NCBI GenBank assembly: GCA_964035795.1
Contig: OZ038321.1
Span: forward strand, 21,144,283 to 21,208,282
Direction of reading: 5' to 3'
DNA from: Pterobdella sp. o SKG-2022
Taxonomy: Eukaryota; Annelida; Clitellata; Hirudinida; Piscicolidae
Length of the DNA: 64,000 nt
Shown here: positions 25,886-38,700 of the stretch, piece after piece
Layout: the number at the start of each line of letters is the position of its first letter
How positions within the stretch are numbered: position 1 is the stretch's first letter
Position numbers and translations under genes: made by a program
Notes under the pieces: model-generated
Told to the model about the DNA's origin: nothing
Database searches by the model: none
Seen by the model: the letters and a program-made list of their open reading frames with translations, nothing else

Positions 25886-28800
25886 ATGAATTTCCAATTA
25901 AAGCGTTTGCTGAAAAAACCTCAAAATAAAGTAAGATTTTATAATATATTTAACATGTTTTTTTCGTGAAAAAACAAACTATTTTTTTATCTTAATCTTT
26001 TTGTCAATTACCCAACAAAAATTTGCTTGATCAATTAAGATTATGAATGAAGAAGGGGTTGACGTTACGCCGAAAGCTTTATCACTTTGGAATGTTGACA
26101 TGCCTTTGGAAACTTTGGAGGTCATTTAAACGTTTCACGCTTTTCTGTTTATCCTATTTTAATTAAAATGTTTTTTCTAGTCTAAAATATTCTTTAAAAT
26201 CATAATAATTATGATATACAGAAAATGGCTCCTGTCAATATTTCGGCGAAAAAGTTGGTTTCAAATCCAAATTTTATTAAAATCCATTTATACAGGTTTT
26301 ATGTTTTGCTATTTCAAAGATTTTTTCATTAAGGATGATATACGGAAATAAGAGTTCTCTAGGTTCTGGATCTACTATCCACTACAAAACAGGTTTCACG
26401 ATAAAATATTAAATTTTATGAAATAAATCAAGATAAAACAAGATAAATTCAAATCAAAAACTTATCGACTGAAAACCATAAAGTTTTTTGGAACTCGAAC
26501 TCAATATAAAGATATCACCAGGGCATGATTTTATGAGTTCGACTTGCGAAAAGCATCTTTTTATTCATTGAATAAAAGTGCTTCATTTGAAATACTGTTT
26601 TTTTTAAATATACCTTTAAAACCCATACGATCAAAATGATTCAAATGCTCATACAATTGTTTCCAGACAACGATGAGTTGATGGTTCATTTCAATCATCC
26701 TTTGTATGTGGCCAAGGATGGTAAAACAGATGAAGTAGAAATTTTACTCACCGAATCAGAAACTATATGGTTATTCGATATGCCAGATGTTAACTTAACA
26801 ACCGCGTTAGAAGACTTAGATAAAGTCGTTCAACGAAACAAAGAATATCTTCAAGTAAAAACACTTTTTTTATTTAATGAATTATGAAAAAATTTTATTT
26901 ATCGAAAATTTCAGTTTTTTTAAAAAAAATATATGTATCTAAAGTCTTCCTCATTTTACGATAAAAATCAAAAAAACACTATATAAACACAATCATAATG
27001 TTTAGTTTGTATTGTGTTCAACACATTTTAGTCGTGTATTGTGATTAACGTTTACGCCCAAAGTGGGTATTATATTATTATGATAACCCATAGCTAGCCC
27101 TCAGGGAGAGTGAAAAGATGGTGAATAGAAGCTCAATGACTCTGCATAACAGTCGAAAGAACAAGATCAACCAGACCGTGGATTTGGAATTCAAGGTTGT
27201 TTAACTAACGTTTAGTTTTCCGCTTTTTTTATTAAAACATGTTTGAAGATTTTTCTTGATTTCTTTATATATTCTTAGAACGTCCAAGTCGCTAACTTCA
27301 TTCTTTTTTTTAATTTTTTATTTTCTATTATAAATTCACGTGCGTTGACAAAACTAGCCTATAATAAAAATCATCATGTGAGATAATTTATATATCGACT
27401 GAACATCGTTCAGGACTTGGAGACGCAAGTGACCACGTATGACTTTTACGACGAAGAACATGCTCAAGGTTCATCAAGTTAAAAGCCTTTGTTGCCTTTC
27501 AAATAATCAAAATCACAAATAAAACTGTGGTGACATTAACTTCAGGTTTTTCTAGTACATATAATTATTATACGAAAGTAAAAAACAAAAAAAAAACAAA
27601 AATTTAGTTATGTATAGAATCTAATATAAATGATTTTATATTCAATATTACAGACGAAGATGTTACATCCCGTTTGAAGAGCAGTAATAGTCAATATAGT
27701 GGTAAGTTTTGTATTTTATAAAACAAATGATTCACATTTACACGGTATCGTTTGGGTACCTATTGACGTTTACCCCATAAAAATGGTATTATGAAGACGA
27801 TAAACGATGGAGATGGTGATAATGATAACTCATAAATTAATAAAATTATTTAAACTAATGGTTGGTTTTATCAAATGATTTCACAGCAACGTCGCAATCG
27901 ACCAAGTCGTCTTCGATTTTTTCCCGCATAGATGTCAAAAGGACCGTAGGAGTGGATGATATAGAGAAGCTTGGCACGGTCAGTATGTCTTTGTATCATT
28001 ACATTTTGTATCTTCATCTTGCTGAGTTTACTGAAAAGTGGTTTTGAGTTGTTACTATCAATATTGTCGGCCGGTATAGCTCAGAGGTAGAACAGTAGAC
28101 TAATTATCTAAATTTACAGAATTCGGCTCCGCGTGAGCCGACAATTAGCAACTGTTCCACAGTGTGTTTTCGTTACGTTAAATTTGTAGCAAGAACTTTT
28201 ATCTTTAATGTAAAGCGCTTTATAAATACTGCATTACATTACAATAGAGTTTTATTTAATTATGTGGCCTAGAAACTCCTGAAGTTAATGCCACTATAAT
28301 TTTATTCGTAATTGTATTATATTTTATTCTGTTGTATTGTATTAGTTTACTATCGCCAGGTTAAGAATTTCAGTTATTTGTGCTCAATAGCTGAAAGACT
28401 TCTGCAATACAATCAGTTCTATATACCTATGGCCAATTACAAAAAGGTCCCTTTGCTATTAGAAGGTCAGGATTGCTTGATTCTTATTTCAAGGTTTTTT
28501 ATCAGTATCATCCAATGTATTTTAAGGGTAATGCGTCAGATTGAAGGTTTTAAGTGGGAACGTACGAGGTATATAAGAATAATATTCCGTGGTAAATATT
28601 TTAATGTTGTAAATATTAAAATGGGGTTCTATTCCATGTTCAATAACAAAATTATTATTTTAAAACATCTCTGTCAACTCGTGTTATTTTTTTCTATGGG
28701 CTCTTTCGTTTTTTTTTCTTCGAGCACTCTAGTCCTGGTTGGGTGCTCTTCATGTTCCCATCAAGACCGTCCAGGTGTCCAGGAGCTCAACCGCTCTCAC

Positions 28801-31778
28801 GGGGTCGGTCCACAGACTCTCGGATCCCAGTGTGGTACTTATTTTAGGGCAGATGGAGAGGTGAAGGGTGTCATAAAAGTGTGCTTGGCAAAGTGGGCAT
28901 GAATCAGCCAATAAAAATTTTTTTACTAAAAGACTTTCATTCAAGAGGAAAATCCACTTTTTACTTTTTCCGATAGCACTAGCTTACATGTTAATAACAG
29001 CACGTTGAAAATCACCATAGAATTGTATATACCTAAATATCTTTCTAAATTAAGTGGTTGCTTGACACTCAAGAAGGAGACAGGAAGATTGAAGGGAGTA
29101 TAATAGAGGAGAGCATTGGGTTCACCACCAACACTTCTACCACGAGGTCTTCAGTCACTAGTTTCAGACCTGGCGAGAACACCAGCAAGAATATTTTCGA
29201 AAAGCTTCCTGTTTATACTTCTTCAATGGTTTGCAGATTTTTTTAAGTTTCAATCGTTCATTACTATAGTTCGTTCATCATTCTTCAAATTTTTGCAACT
29301 ATTTTTATTTATATTTTCTTTATAATTAAAATTATTTTCATAAATATAAGTATATTTAACAAAAATCAAGTTTCAAAATTGAAAATACTCAGTACAGCAA
29401 TACCCAATACCTTCAAAGCTATGTTTTGCACCTTCTTTATAAATCAGATTTTTTAACCATCAAACTGTCATTAAAGTTGGTGTTGAAGCCGCTGTTGAAG
29501 TATTGCAGCCCGCTACATAAGGAGTTCAACGTCACATGCATGAGCTTCAACAAGCAAAACCACGTCAGTGCCTCTAGTTATCAGCTGTAATGAGTTAATT
29601 ATATAATTTATTTATATCTCTTCTGTTTATTCAAATAGATAACTAACAGGTGTTAGTTACTTGGAGATGATTTCTTCAGCATATCGTAAAGCCTAGTTTC
29701 AATAAAAAATATAATGAACGCTGTTTTCTTGTTTTATTAAATTTAGTTAGGCGATACACATACTTATACAAAATTAAATTTTTTTTGTTTTTTATATTAT
29801 TTTTAAGAGTTTTGTCATAAATCACATAAGAAAAAAATGAATCGGTAAGGATTTGATAGCGGCGGGATACAGCCAGGCAGACAGCTTCAGTCAGAAGGAT
29901 GGATATGTGTGTTGCTGGTGCATCAAGAACATAGAGGTTTTTGACCGTTGTTCATTACAATTTTATTGAAACACTTAATATTTTAGTATCCAGAAAGGAT
30001 CATCAAACTCACTTCCGGAGCAACCGCATTAGCGTTTAGCTCTACCAAACCATATCTGCTTGCTGTAAGTCAATGGTTACTCCAATAAGAAACATTTTTG
30101 TAAACAGTTTGTAGTGATATCGGGCTGAATAGTTTCTATCAACGACAGGTTGGTTTATTTGATGGCACTCTTCTCTTCTACAACGTCAGCACCAAGCCTC
30201 CCACCCTACTACACACATCACTGTACGTGGCATCATGACATTTCTTAAACAGAACATGACACTTCAAGAACTTTATTTAGATATCAGTTTAAAAAACTTA
30301 CATCAATATATTCTATGGTACTGTAACATTATAAAATCACTCGCAGAGCTTTGTCTGAGAGCCACATGGAAACGATATTTGCCTTGGAATGGATGGAAAA
30401 GAATGGTTTTGAGATGCTGTTGAGTACATCGATCGATGGCAAGGTACTGAAGTGGATTTTTGGGGAAGAGCTACATTGCTTCAGTGAGTATCATCAGGGA
30501 TTTGATTAGTATTAAGCTTGTTATATTGTATATATTTAAAGTGTTTAAGTAGGTGAGAGGTCCAAATGACCGTTTCGATAAGGGATTTTGGTTGCTAAAA
30601 TATTAAAAAATGCTGAAGGATATCAAATTAAAAAAGTCGTTTATATTATATAACTTGATAGTTTCAAAATATTCTTCAAAATGTCTCAGAAATCCTTGAA
30701 TTGAAAACGTCAAGCAAACACGAGAAGGACAATAAGAACTTGAGCACCACTAACTCGGGAGGCCTGTGCTTGGACTGCAGCAAAAAGAGAAGCGAAATGT
30801 TCCTACATTTTTATTCATATGTCAACGCTATTTATTTTCAACGCAGTCATCATGAAGAATATGAATATTTTTATTTTGATTCAAAACTTTCAAAAATGAT
30901 TAAATTTTAAATTTCATTTCACAGCTATCTCATAGGCACAGACAACGGTACAATACACAAATGCTCAGCCATCCATGCAAATCAATTCTTCACTACTTAC
31001 ACCAGCCATATTGTAAGAAATATATATATCACAAACCCCGTAATGACACGAAGCCACCTCCCTTCCACAGGCACCAGTATACAAGGTGAAGTGGTCTCCA
31101 CACGAACCTACCATGTTCGCCAGTTGTGGAGCCGATACCACCATCAAGATATGGGAACAATACCATCCAGAACCCTTGCTCGATCTACTCTCCATCAATC
31201 CTCCCAATGTATCTACACGCTTATTAGAAGGTTTTTAAGGTAAAAAGTTCTCCATATTTCTTCCAGAATCCGGCGCTAGACATGGCATGGTTGGAAGACA
31301 GAAAGGGATCCATTATTTGTTTGTTTGGCTCTGAACTGCAAGTATGGGACCTTTTCGCTAGCAAGTTTGTGCTGTTGGTTGTTGCAATACAGTATAGCTG
31401 AATTTCATTGATATAATTAGCCCAATCCATTTTTACACATCATCATTTTCATTGTTTCTTATCTTTAGGAATTTTCTTTCAGATTGGATCCCGCTTTTAT
31501 TTACTACGTGGATGACTTGTACACTAACACACTGACATCTCTCTTCTACTCCATTGACGCTGAAGCAGTTTATTTGGGGGACTGCCTGGGAGATATCGCC
31601 ATCTTCAGGCTGTCATGGCTCCAAGAAATACCTTTTGTGAGATTTTTAAACTTATTTTATTGCCACTACTACACTATCATCATCCCTATTTGCCATATTG
31701 TAAAGAAAATGTTAGCATGTATTTTTCAAATATCAGAATGTCTTTTCTGGTCTTATCATTGACAAATTATTAGGGTAA
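25886..31778 (+). CDS. DNAI4: Axonemal dynein intermediate chain DNAI4/WDR78-like
   Basis: Twenty-two exons with closing phases, 691 aa predicted: 25886-25930, 26040-26120, 26222-26295, 26334-26392, 26667-26854, 27094-27195, 27414-27468, 27654-27701, 27887-27978, 28360-28465, 29074-29210, 29477-29563, 29850-29936, 29987-30064, 30149-30222, 30347-30483, 30690-30798, 30925-31012, 31071-31208, 31267-31361, 31483-31636, 31737-31778. The N-terminus has NEEGVDVTPKAL. The C-terminal half is a WD propeller with FNVTCMSFNKQN, DGYVCCWCIKN, YPERIIKLTSGATALAFS, YLIGTDNGTIHKC, APVYKVKWSPHEPTMFASCG and TIKIWEQYHPEP, in the order of WDR78 rather than cytoplasmic dynein chains. DNAI4 acts in assembly of inner-arm dynein f in motile cilia and sperm flagella. 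Exons 10, 11 and 22 are the least certain: chosen by phase, with weak family similarity. A SINE lies in intron 9 and a LINE fragment in intron 10. Confidence 0.85.
28066..28310 (+). mobile_element. tRNA-derived SINE, longest copy
   Basis: The head has box A TAGCTCAGAGGTAGAAC and a weak box B region. The body has TTAGCAACTGTTCCACAG and TGTGTTTTCGTTACGTTAAA, then AAAGCGCTTTATAAATA and CATTACATTACA. A 31-bp module GTGGCCTAGAAACTCCTGAA... ending GCCAC (28264-28294) follows the tail and recurs at 45.73 kb next to the same tail. The AAGCGCT(T/A)TATAAAT motif resembles 3' ends shared by SINEs and their partner LINEs in many invertebrates and fish. It sits in DNAI4 intron 9. The damaged tRNA head argues against a functional tRNA. 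Confidence 0.75.
28735..28950 (-). mobile_element. Non-LTR retrotransposon C-terminal fragment
   Basis: The minus frame reads SLLVKKFLLADSCPLCQAHF, then DTLHLSICPK and SLWTDPVRAVELL. This resembles the Cys/His C-terminal region of jockey/CR1-type polyproteins (CPxC... HLFxCP ... LWxxPxxAxxFL). It is GC-rich against its intron background, lacks the reverse transcriptase, and lies in DNAI4 intron 10, antisense to the gene. Confidence 0.55.
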
Positions 31779-31934
31779 CACTTAACCTACAGAGAAGTAT
31801 ATTTTTAAAATATAAATTTAAATGTATCTATATAATATAAATAAACTAAAAATGTATTATTTACTTAGCAATATGAATTTTTCGAGCTAAAGGATAATAA
31901 ATTTTTTCAAACAATAAATGTTTTTATTTTAAAG

Positions 31935-32045
31935 TTGGCTCTTATAGCTCAGCTAGTATAGACTAATTATTTAAATTACCCGGTTCGATCGTTTGACCAA
32001 TAATTAGCACCTGTCTCACAGAGTGTTTTCATGTTCAATTCTATA
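31935..32045 (+). mobile_element. SINE copy, 5' half
   Basis: Starts with TTGGCTCTTATAGCTCAGCT (box A) and includes CCGGTTCGATC (box B), then AATTAGCACCTGTCTCACAG and GTGTTTTCATG. This aligns with the copies at 28.07 and 58.09 kb and lacks their tail. It lies between the 3' ends of DNAI4 and the Ig gene. Confidence 0.7.
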
Positions 32046-32622
32046 GAATAGGGATATTGGAACCATTTACGATGAAAAAAAAATATCAAGCTTTTCGTTG
32101 ACAGTGTAAAAGCTTTATGTGAATAACCAAAACTATTGACGATAAGTTTTCAAACTTTATAATAAAAACATTCAGTGTTGAAAAATTTCGTTTGTTTTAC
32201 ATAACAATAGTTTTGGATAAATTTCAATGAAACTGGCCATTCTTCGCAGAATGCAGATCTGTATCAAACGCTCATGTCGATTGTCGAAGTTGAAACGGTA
32301 GACTGAGTTTGGAGATTCAACTTTGTATGATTAACTAATTGCTGATAATTAATTTTAAAATAATTTTTTTCCTTAATTTGTTAAAATAAAAAATTGATTG
32401 TGTCTTTATGTATTCAATAAAAATTCTTAAATTTCAAAATTTTTTTTTGTTAAAACTAAGAACGTAAATCAGATTTGAATGTAAGTCTGATAAAAAATTA
32501 ATGCAATCGTGAACCAAAAATTCCATGAGATTTATAACGGCTTGGGTAAAATAAACGATGTTCAAAGCAATTCTAAATCATCTCTAACAGTAAAATTACA
32601 ACAACCCGTTCAACAATGATAG

Positions 32623-32673
32623 TTAATTTATAGATATATTTATTTTTGAAAAATAAATATATCTATAAATTAA
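32623..32673. repeat. Perfect 25-bp inverted repeat
   Basis: Arms 32623-32647 and 32649-32673 are exactly complementary around a single central base. The outer ends are TTAA. It lies just 3' of the proposed last exon of the Ig gene. It could form a hairpin in DNA or in a long 3' UTR, or be a very short MITE flanked by TTAA. Confidence 0.6.
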
Positions 32674-32709
32674 AAAAAAATATAGATATTGTTTTAAGTA
32701 TAAGCGTTT

Positions 32710-35700
32710 TTATAAAAGACACTTCTTGCGCACTATCTTGAAATTCTTTATCCTTCCCCATCTCAGTTGAACGGCTGCAAAGTTTTAACGTTAGTTATTA
32801 GTAAAACATTTAATTTTTCATGTTATTTACGCTCACTTTCGACGTAAAGCTGTCCCCAAGTGAAAGAAGATCCAAACTCGTTTTTGGCCACGCATCTGTA
32901 CTCTGCCTCGTCATCCAACAATGCTCGTTCAATCACCAACCTCGCTATGTTGTTTTCGAATGTCAGTTTGACGTGCTCATTGGATTCGATCTGTTTTCCA
33001 TTCTAAAATTATCACGGTTAATTTTTAGTTAAATTTGAATTTTTAATTGAATGTATATTCAGTGGTTTTAAGTAGTGCAAACAGATGTTCAATTATTTCA
33101 AACTTCACAGAAACCCTGGTACAATATGCTTCACATAATGTAATAGTGGTTGGGTGTTTTTCATAGAAGAACAAACCTTGAACCAAATGATTTGAGGCAC
33201 TGGCCTAGCTTCAACTATGCACTCCATCACAACCTTTTTGTTTTCAAATACTTCCAAAATTGGCAATTCTTTTATTATGACCGGAAATCGGAAAGCGTGT
33301 TTATCACACACTGTAGAGTTGCATATAATATAATTTATACAAGAGCAGTTTAATTAAGTGTAAAATTCATATAGTTATTTTTACAAGGTATAGGTAAATA
33401 CTAATTTGTATTTCTTACATGCAGCTTTGGCTGAAGAAATTCTTTCTCTGAACGATCTTTCATCATAAGCAACATATTTATAATAGTCGAGGTAATCATC
33501 ACGTTTTTTCATTAAAACATTTGAGTTATAATATTTTTTGAAGTCATAAAACAACCATTCTTCGACTGTCCACATATCGACTGATTCTTCGCCTGAAGAA
33601 TAAAATTCTTCTTCGGTGTCCACAACCTTTGAAAACTTCTTTGACACAATTGACTCGTTTTGTTTGCTTCGGAAATTCTTAGTCATCAATTCTGATTCTT
33701 CCTTATTTCCTATAAGCTCTCTATAGTTTCTCCTTGAAGCAGCTTTAAACGATCTTGCTCTATTTGTAGAAAATGTCATTTCGCTTGTTTCTCTCAGTTC
33801 ATAAGAATCTGAAAAATTTTAAATTTAAAAAAACTTTGATAAAAAATAGTTGACAACTAGTAAAGGAAATATCACTATACGAATGAATTACTCACCTAAA
33901 ACAGTCAAATAAATAACAGTTTCTGAAAAGCCATGTGCATTGCTAGCTTTTATTTTATATTCTCCCTGATCGTGGGACATAGCTTCTTTTATGAAAAGAT
34001 AGCAATAATCGTTTTTGTAGCCCATATAATGATCTCTTGATTTTTTTATAAGTTTATCACGGAAGTACCATTCAATTTTAGCTTCAGGGTAACTAATAAG
34101 CCTGCAATATAATGTAACATCACTACCATCAACCACTGTGATGGAGCTAATTTCTTGGTCAAAAGTGGGTGCTGTAGGTATTTCAAGAGATTTATAGGAT
34201 ATTTCTTCAGTTATAATATTTTTCCATTCTTCTCTGACTTCTAAAAATGATTCTTCATAAGTCATATGATCGTATGTTTTATCAACTTCTTGTCCATCAG
34301 GCTCAAAGAAATCATAATCCAATTCAATAAAGGTTTCATTCATGCCTACTTCATTAATGGCCCTACATGCATAAGTGCCACTGTAACGAGGAGTAAATTT
34401 ATGAATGATTAACTTGCAAGATCCATCGCCATAATAAGTTGAAAAACTGCGGGAGTTTATTATTTTTTGGCCATCTTTATACCATTCAATTTCTGGCTCA
34501 GGCATTGCCGAGACTACCGTGGTGATAGTAACAGGGTTATTTTTTCTCAGTTCCGAAGTTGTTATTTCTGATTTGAATGATGGCCTCTTGTACGTCTCAT
34601 CTACAGATTTTTGTGTCACTTGATTGAAAACATTAGTGCTATAAACCCTGCTATCAAAACTAGTGTCAGATTTAAAGTTTCTTCTCTCAGCATAAGAGGC
34701 GTTCATATATCTTTCTTGTCCTTCCATGAAGCAAGAGTTTTCGTTTGTTGTGACTGTTTTTTTGGAAATTTTCTTTTTCTCCATAGGAATTTCCTCTTCA
34801 ACTAATCGTTTTTTGATTAACGTAAATTCCCATTCTTCAAATATTGATTCTACAGAACTTTCACTCTCGTTATCAGATTCAATTAATGTTTCAGTTTTTT
34901 GATTAGTTTCCCATGTTTCATATACATCTTCAAATTGTTCTTCTTCATCCTCATCGTCTGGTCTTTGTCGCATTGGTTCCTTCACCACTGGCTTTTCTTC
35001 TTTTTCCACAACTTCTTCAGGTTCTAAGTAGTATTCCTTGACTTTTGTGATTGATGATTGAGCTTCAAAACCAACATCAGTTTGGGAAGATTTAGCACTT
35101 GATTTTTCAACCTTATTATCGTACTTTTGTGTTTCTTCAAAATTGAAAAGTATAAAGTTTGGTTGAACTCTAGACAAAGGTTTATTTTCGGCAAAAGCGT
35201 ATAAAGTTTGAAGAAAGACTAAGTCAGGTAGTGGAAGATCCATTGCCATGTTATCTGTGTTGGTTTGATTCAGAGCCATTATTTGCTCCAGAAGCAATTT
35301 ATATTCTGAAACTGAAACTCTTGATAACACTTTATTTTTGTCTGTTTTAGCTATTTCTTTTATAATGTTTTGTGATTTAACATTAAATGATTTGAATGAC
35401 ATATCTTTTTCGATAACATTATCAACTTTCAAAAAGTATAAATGTGGCTGGCATCTAGTTAAAGGTCTTTGGTTAATCATGGCTAAACTAGTTTGAAGAA
35501 GAATCAAATCCGCTTGAGGTAGCATAACAGCCAAAGCATCAAGGTTGATAGCTTGGACGGGAAGTACTCGTTCTAACATGAGGATGTATGCAGACAAAGA
35601 AGTTCTGTATAATACGGCCGTAGAAGCTTGGGCTTTATTTATTTCACACACAACATTTTCTGGCACACAAAAAGCCTTTGATAGGTTGACTAGAGCATCA

Positions 35701-38700
35701 GAAACCATTTTCGTGTAAACTTGTTCATCAAGGTAATATTCAACAGCTCTCACCACGTGGGAAAGTGAGAGAGTTCTCTTTTGTTCATCAGTCATTTCGG
35801 AGTCTTGTTCCGAAATACCAGCTTTCACGTTTTCAACAGAAGTATTCAATGATTTACTTTGATCAAATTCCAAATAAAATAACTCAGGTTGAATTCTCGT
35901 TAAAGGCTTATCAGATTTAAAGGCAAGTCCGGTTTCTAACCTCACCATACTAGGTGTTGTCAAATTCATGGCTGAATCATCAATATTGAAAGAGTTTAAA
36001 GCCATTATTCTTTCCAAAAACATTATATATTCGTTAACAGAAGCCTTCGTCAGAACTTTTTCATCTTTGGAAGATCTACTGAGAATTTGTTTTTCTAGTA
36101 ATGGTGAATTGTATGTTGCAGCAAGATTTGCAGAAATTGCTTCAAACGCCATTTCTTCATAATTTGTTGAGATTATAGGGAGACTGAATGAAAGTTGTCT
36201 GAGTTGTTTATCGTTCAAGCAAAGATTTTCAGAAATTTTTATTGGTTGGAGATTGTGTACCACAGTGGAAATATTTTCTTCCTTGACATCATCGAGTTTC
36301 ATTAAGAAAACACTGGCTTGAGTTCTTAAAAACGGCTTGTGGTTAAGATTTGCCAAACAAGTTTGTATTTCAACTATGTCATTTTGAGGTAGTATGACAG
36401 CCAAAGCATCAAGATTCAATGATTGCAATGAAAGAATTTTTTCTAAACAAAGAACGTATTCTGGAAGAGAAGTTCTATATAAAACAGCATCTAAACGTTT
36501 TGCCCTTTCAATACTGCAAACAATGTTCTCAGGAATGCATAACATCGCTGAAATTTTTTCTAGTGCTTTTAACACAACATCTTCAGTCTGTATCGTTTTG
36601 AATTGGCTAATACACTGGTTAAGAAGATTCTGCTTTTGAGAAAACTGTAGCTCTTCTCTGATGTCTATTTTTTCTTGGTTTTGATGAGCATTGAATGAAA
36701 AATCTTCATGTTTAACTTCTTCAAGTTGTAAGAAGTATACATTAGTCATCAATCTCGTAGTTGATTGTTCTTCACTCAAAGCTCTTTCAGTTTCAACCCT
36801 CACGATATCGGCATATGGAATGACTGACGTTTGATTGTCCAAGTTGATAGTTTTCAGAGAAAATGCTTGATCAAGAAGCATCAGGTAGTCCAACAACGAG
36901 GTTCTGTACAGTGTTGTGTCTATACTTTCAAGCCTCATCAACCTTACTGATATCTTCTCAGGAATTGATAAAATACTCTTTATAAGAGGCTGTTCGATCA
37001 TTCGGACAATTTCACTTTTTTGAACATCAACTATAGAAGACGAGTGGTTAACAAGTTTCAAGTTGTCAACAGATCTGTTGAAGTTTGAACTGATCAAATC
37101 TGGGTACATGTGATCAAATTTCATATCAATGTCGATACCATACAATTTTTCTTCGGCAAATCTTTCTAATAAAGGAGTGATATGATATTCATTCATTTTC
37201 ACTGGCTCACTCATAACAGTTGCCGTTGCAATGTACTTTTCTGATGCCCGTTCAGATGGTTTGATTTTGATGTCACTTGAGACACTATCAGATTGAACGT
37301 CGGATTCACTGTCCAAATACTGGTAAGCTGTAAAAAAATAATAAATTTATTAGAGAAGGGCTCAAAAATTTTACAGATGTACACATCCAAAGCTTATGCT
37401 AGAGTGATTTCAAGTTCTCAAAATTTTTTTTGAAGTTATATGCTTTCTATGAAAGTTCTGAATAAATGTGTTTTTTTCAATTCTTCATTATTTGAAGAAA
37501 TTATATATGGAATTCATGGAAAGCATTTAGTTACCTGCATAGATGTTTTGTCTTGATTTTGAATGAATGTTTTTCAAATCGGAAGTTTCAAATTTTTCGT
37601 TTATATTGTATACTGTATTATTATCACAAAAATCCTCTGCACGATCTACGTGTAAGGACTCAACATTCACACGAGAAGAATGGAAAACTGCAGATGTTTT
37701 TGAAGAATTCAAAAACTGACCGGTTTCAAACAAGATGTTTCCTTTAGAAATTTTATCAGAATATGAACCCGTTAAATTCTGTTCAATTCTCTCAAAAGCA
37801 AGAGGGGCTGGAAAGTAATATTTTTTTGAAAATTTATATAAGATATTTACATATATACAAGTTACTTTGGATTAAAGGCTTCGTCATAAATTTTGTGATG
37901 TTCGTTTCAATGTTTTCAATCATTTTCGTCTCTTGGTGACTTAAACTTACTCTGTCTTCATTTAGCAACTTGGCAAATGGGAATACATTTTCATATTCCA
38001 TGATTTTAGTTTTCACCAACAAAGCTAAAGTCATGGTGGGAAAGGATTTATCAGCTTTGAATAGAACGTTAGAAGTAATTTGAGAGGTTTTTGCTAGTGA
38101 GTCGATGGCATTAACCATCGTGCCAGTGATTTCTTCCACCTCAGAGCACGTCTGAGTTACAGTCTCAAATTTTGTTTGCTCTATAAAATAACATTAGTAG
38201 TTATACATTTCACCGTTCAATTGTATGAAGCAATCATTTTTACCTTTGTTTTTTTGTTTCGATAAGGAGGGAATTAAAACAAGTTTGTGGGTGCAAAGTG
38301 ACGATTCTGGCTCAAACATTGTCATCGACTTTTCTGTTTTAAATTCTTTGTTAAAACTAAGAGTGTCCACGCTACATGGCAAATACTTCAAGTTAATTCT
38401 AGAAGCTATTGGGGATTTTTTTTGAACTTTTGAAGTTTCTTTTGTGACAACTTCAACTTGAGTAGGATTATAAAACAATTCTGATATATTGCAAATAGTT
38501 TCTTGTGTAGGTGAACTAGTTTTGTTGCTTACTGTTTCATATGCGCTTTTGCCTATGACAAAAATACATTATTTGAATTATTTGAAATACATAGATTTTT
38601 ATTTATTTTATTTTATTGACCTGCGTGCTTTTGTTTCGTTCTGAAATGGGTTTTTTGACTGAGCCCTTTCTCAAAGGCTACTCCAGATTCAACTTTGTTC

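Noticed and set aside
28066..28140. tRNA gene (A and B boxes)
   Set aside because: Head of a dispersed SINE family; no cloverleaf or intact acceptor stem, and the same body and tail recur elsewhere.
28312..28902. 196-aa plus-strand open frame
   Set aside because: It runs through a DNAI4 exon, intron and an antisense LINE fragment; composition is hydrophobic AT-driven and matches no family.
33888..37316. Separate intronless gene of 1142 aa starting at an internal Met
   Set aside because: An acceptor lies just upstream (37328-37330) and a phase-matched donor at the end; it is a large internal exon of the Ig gene.
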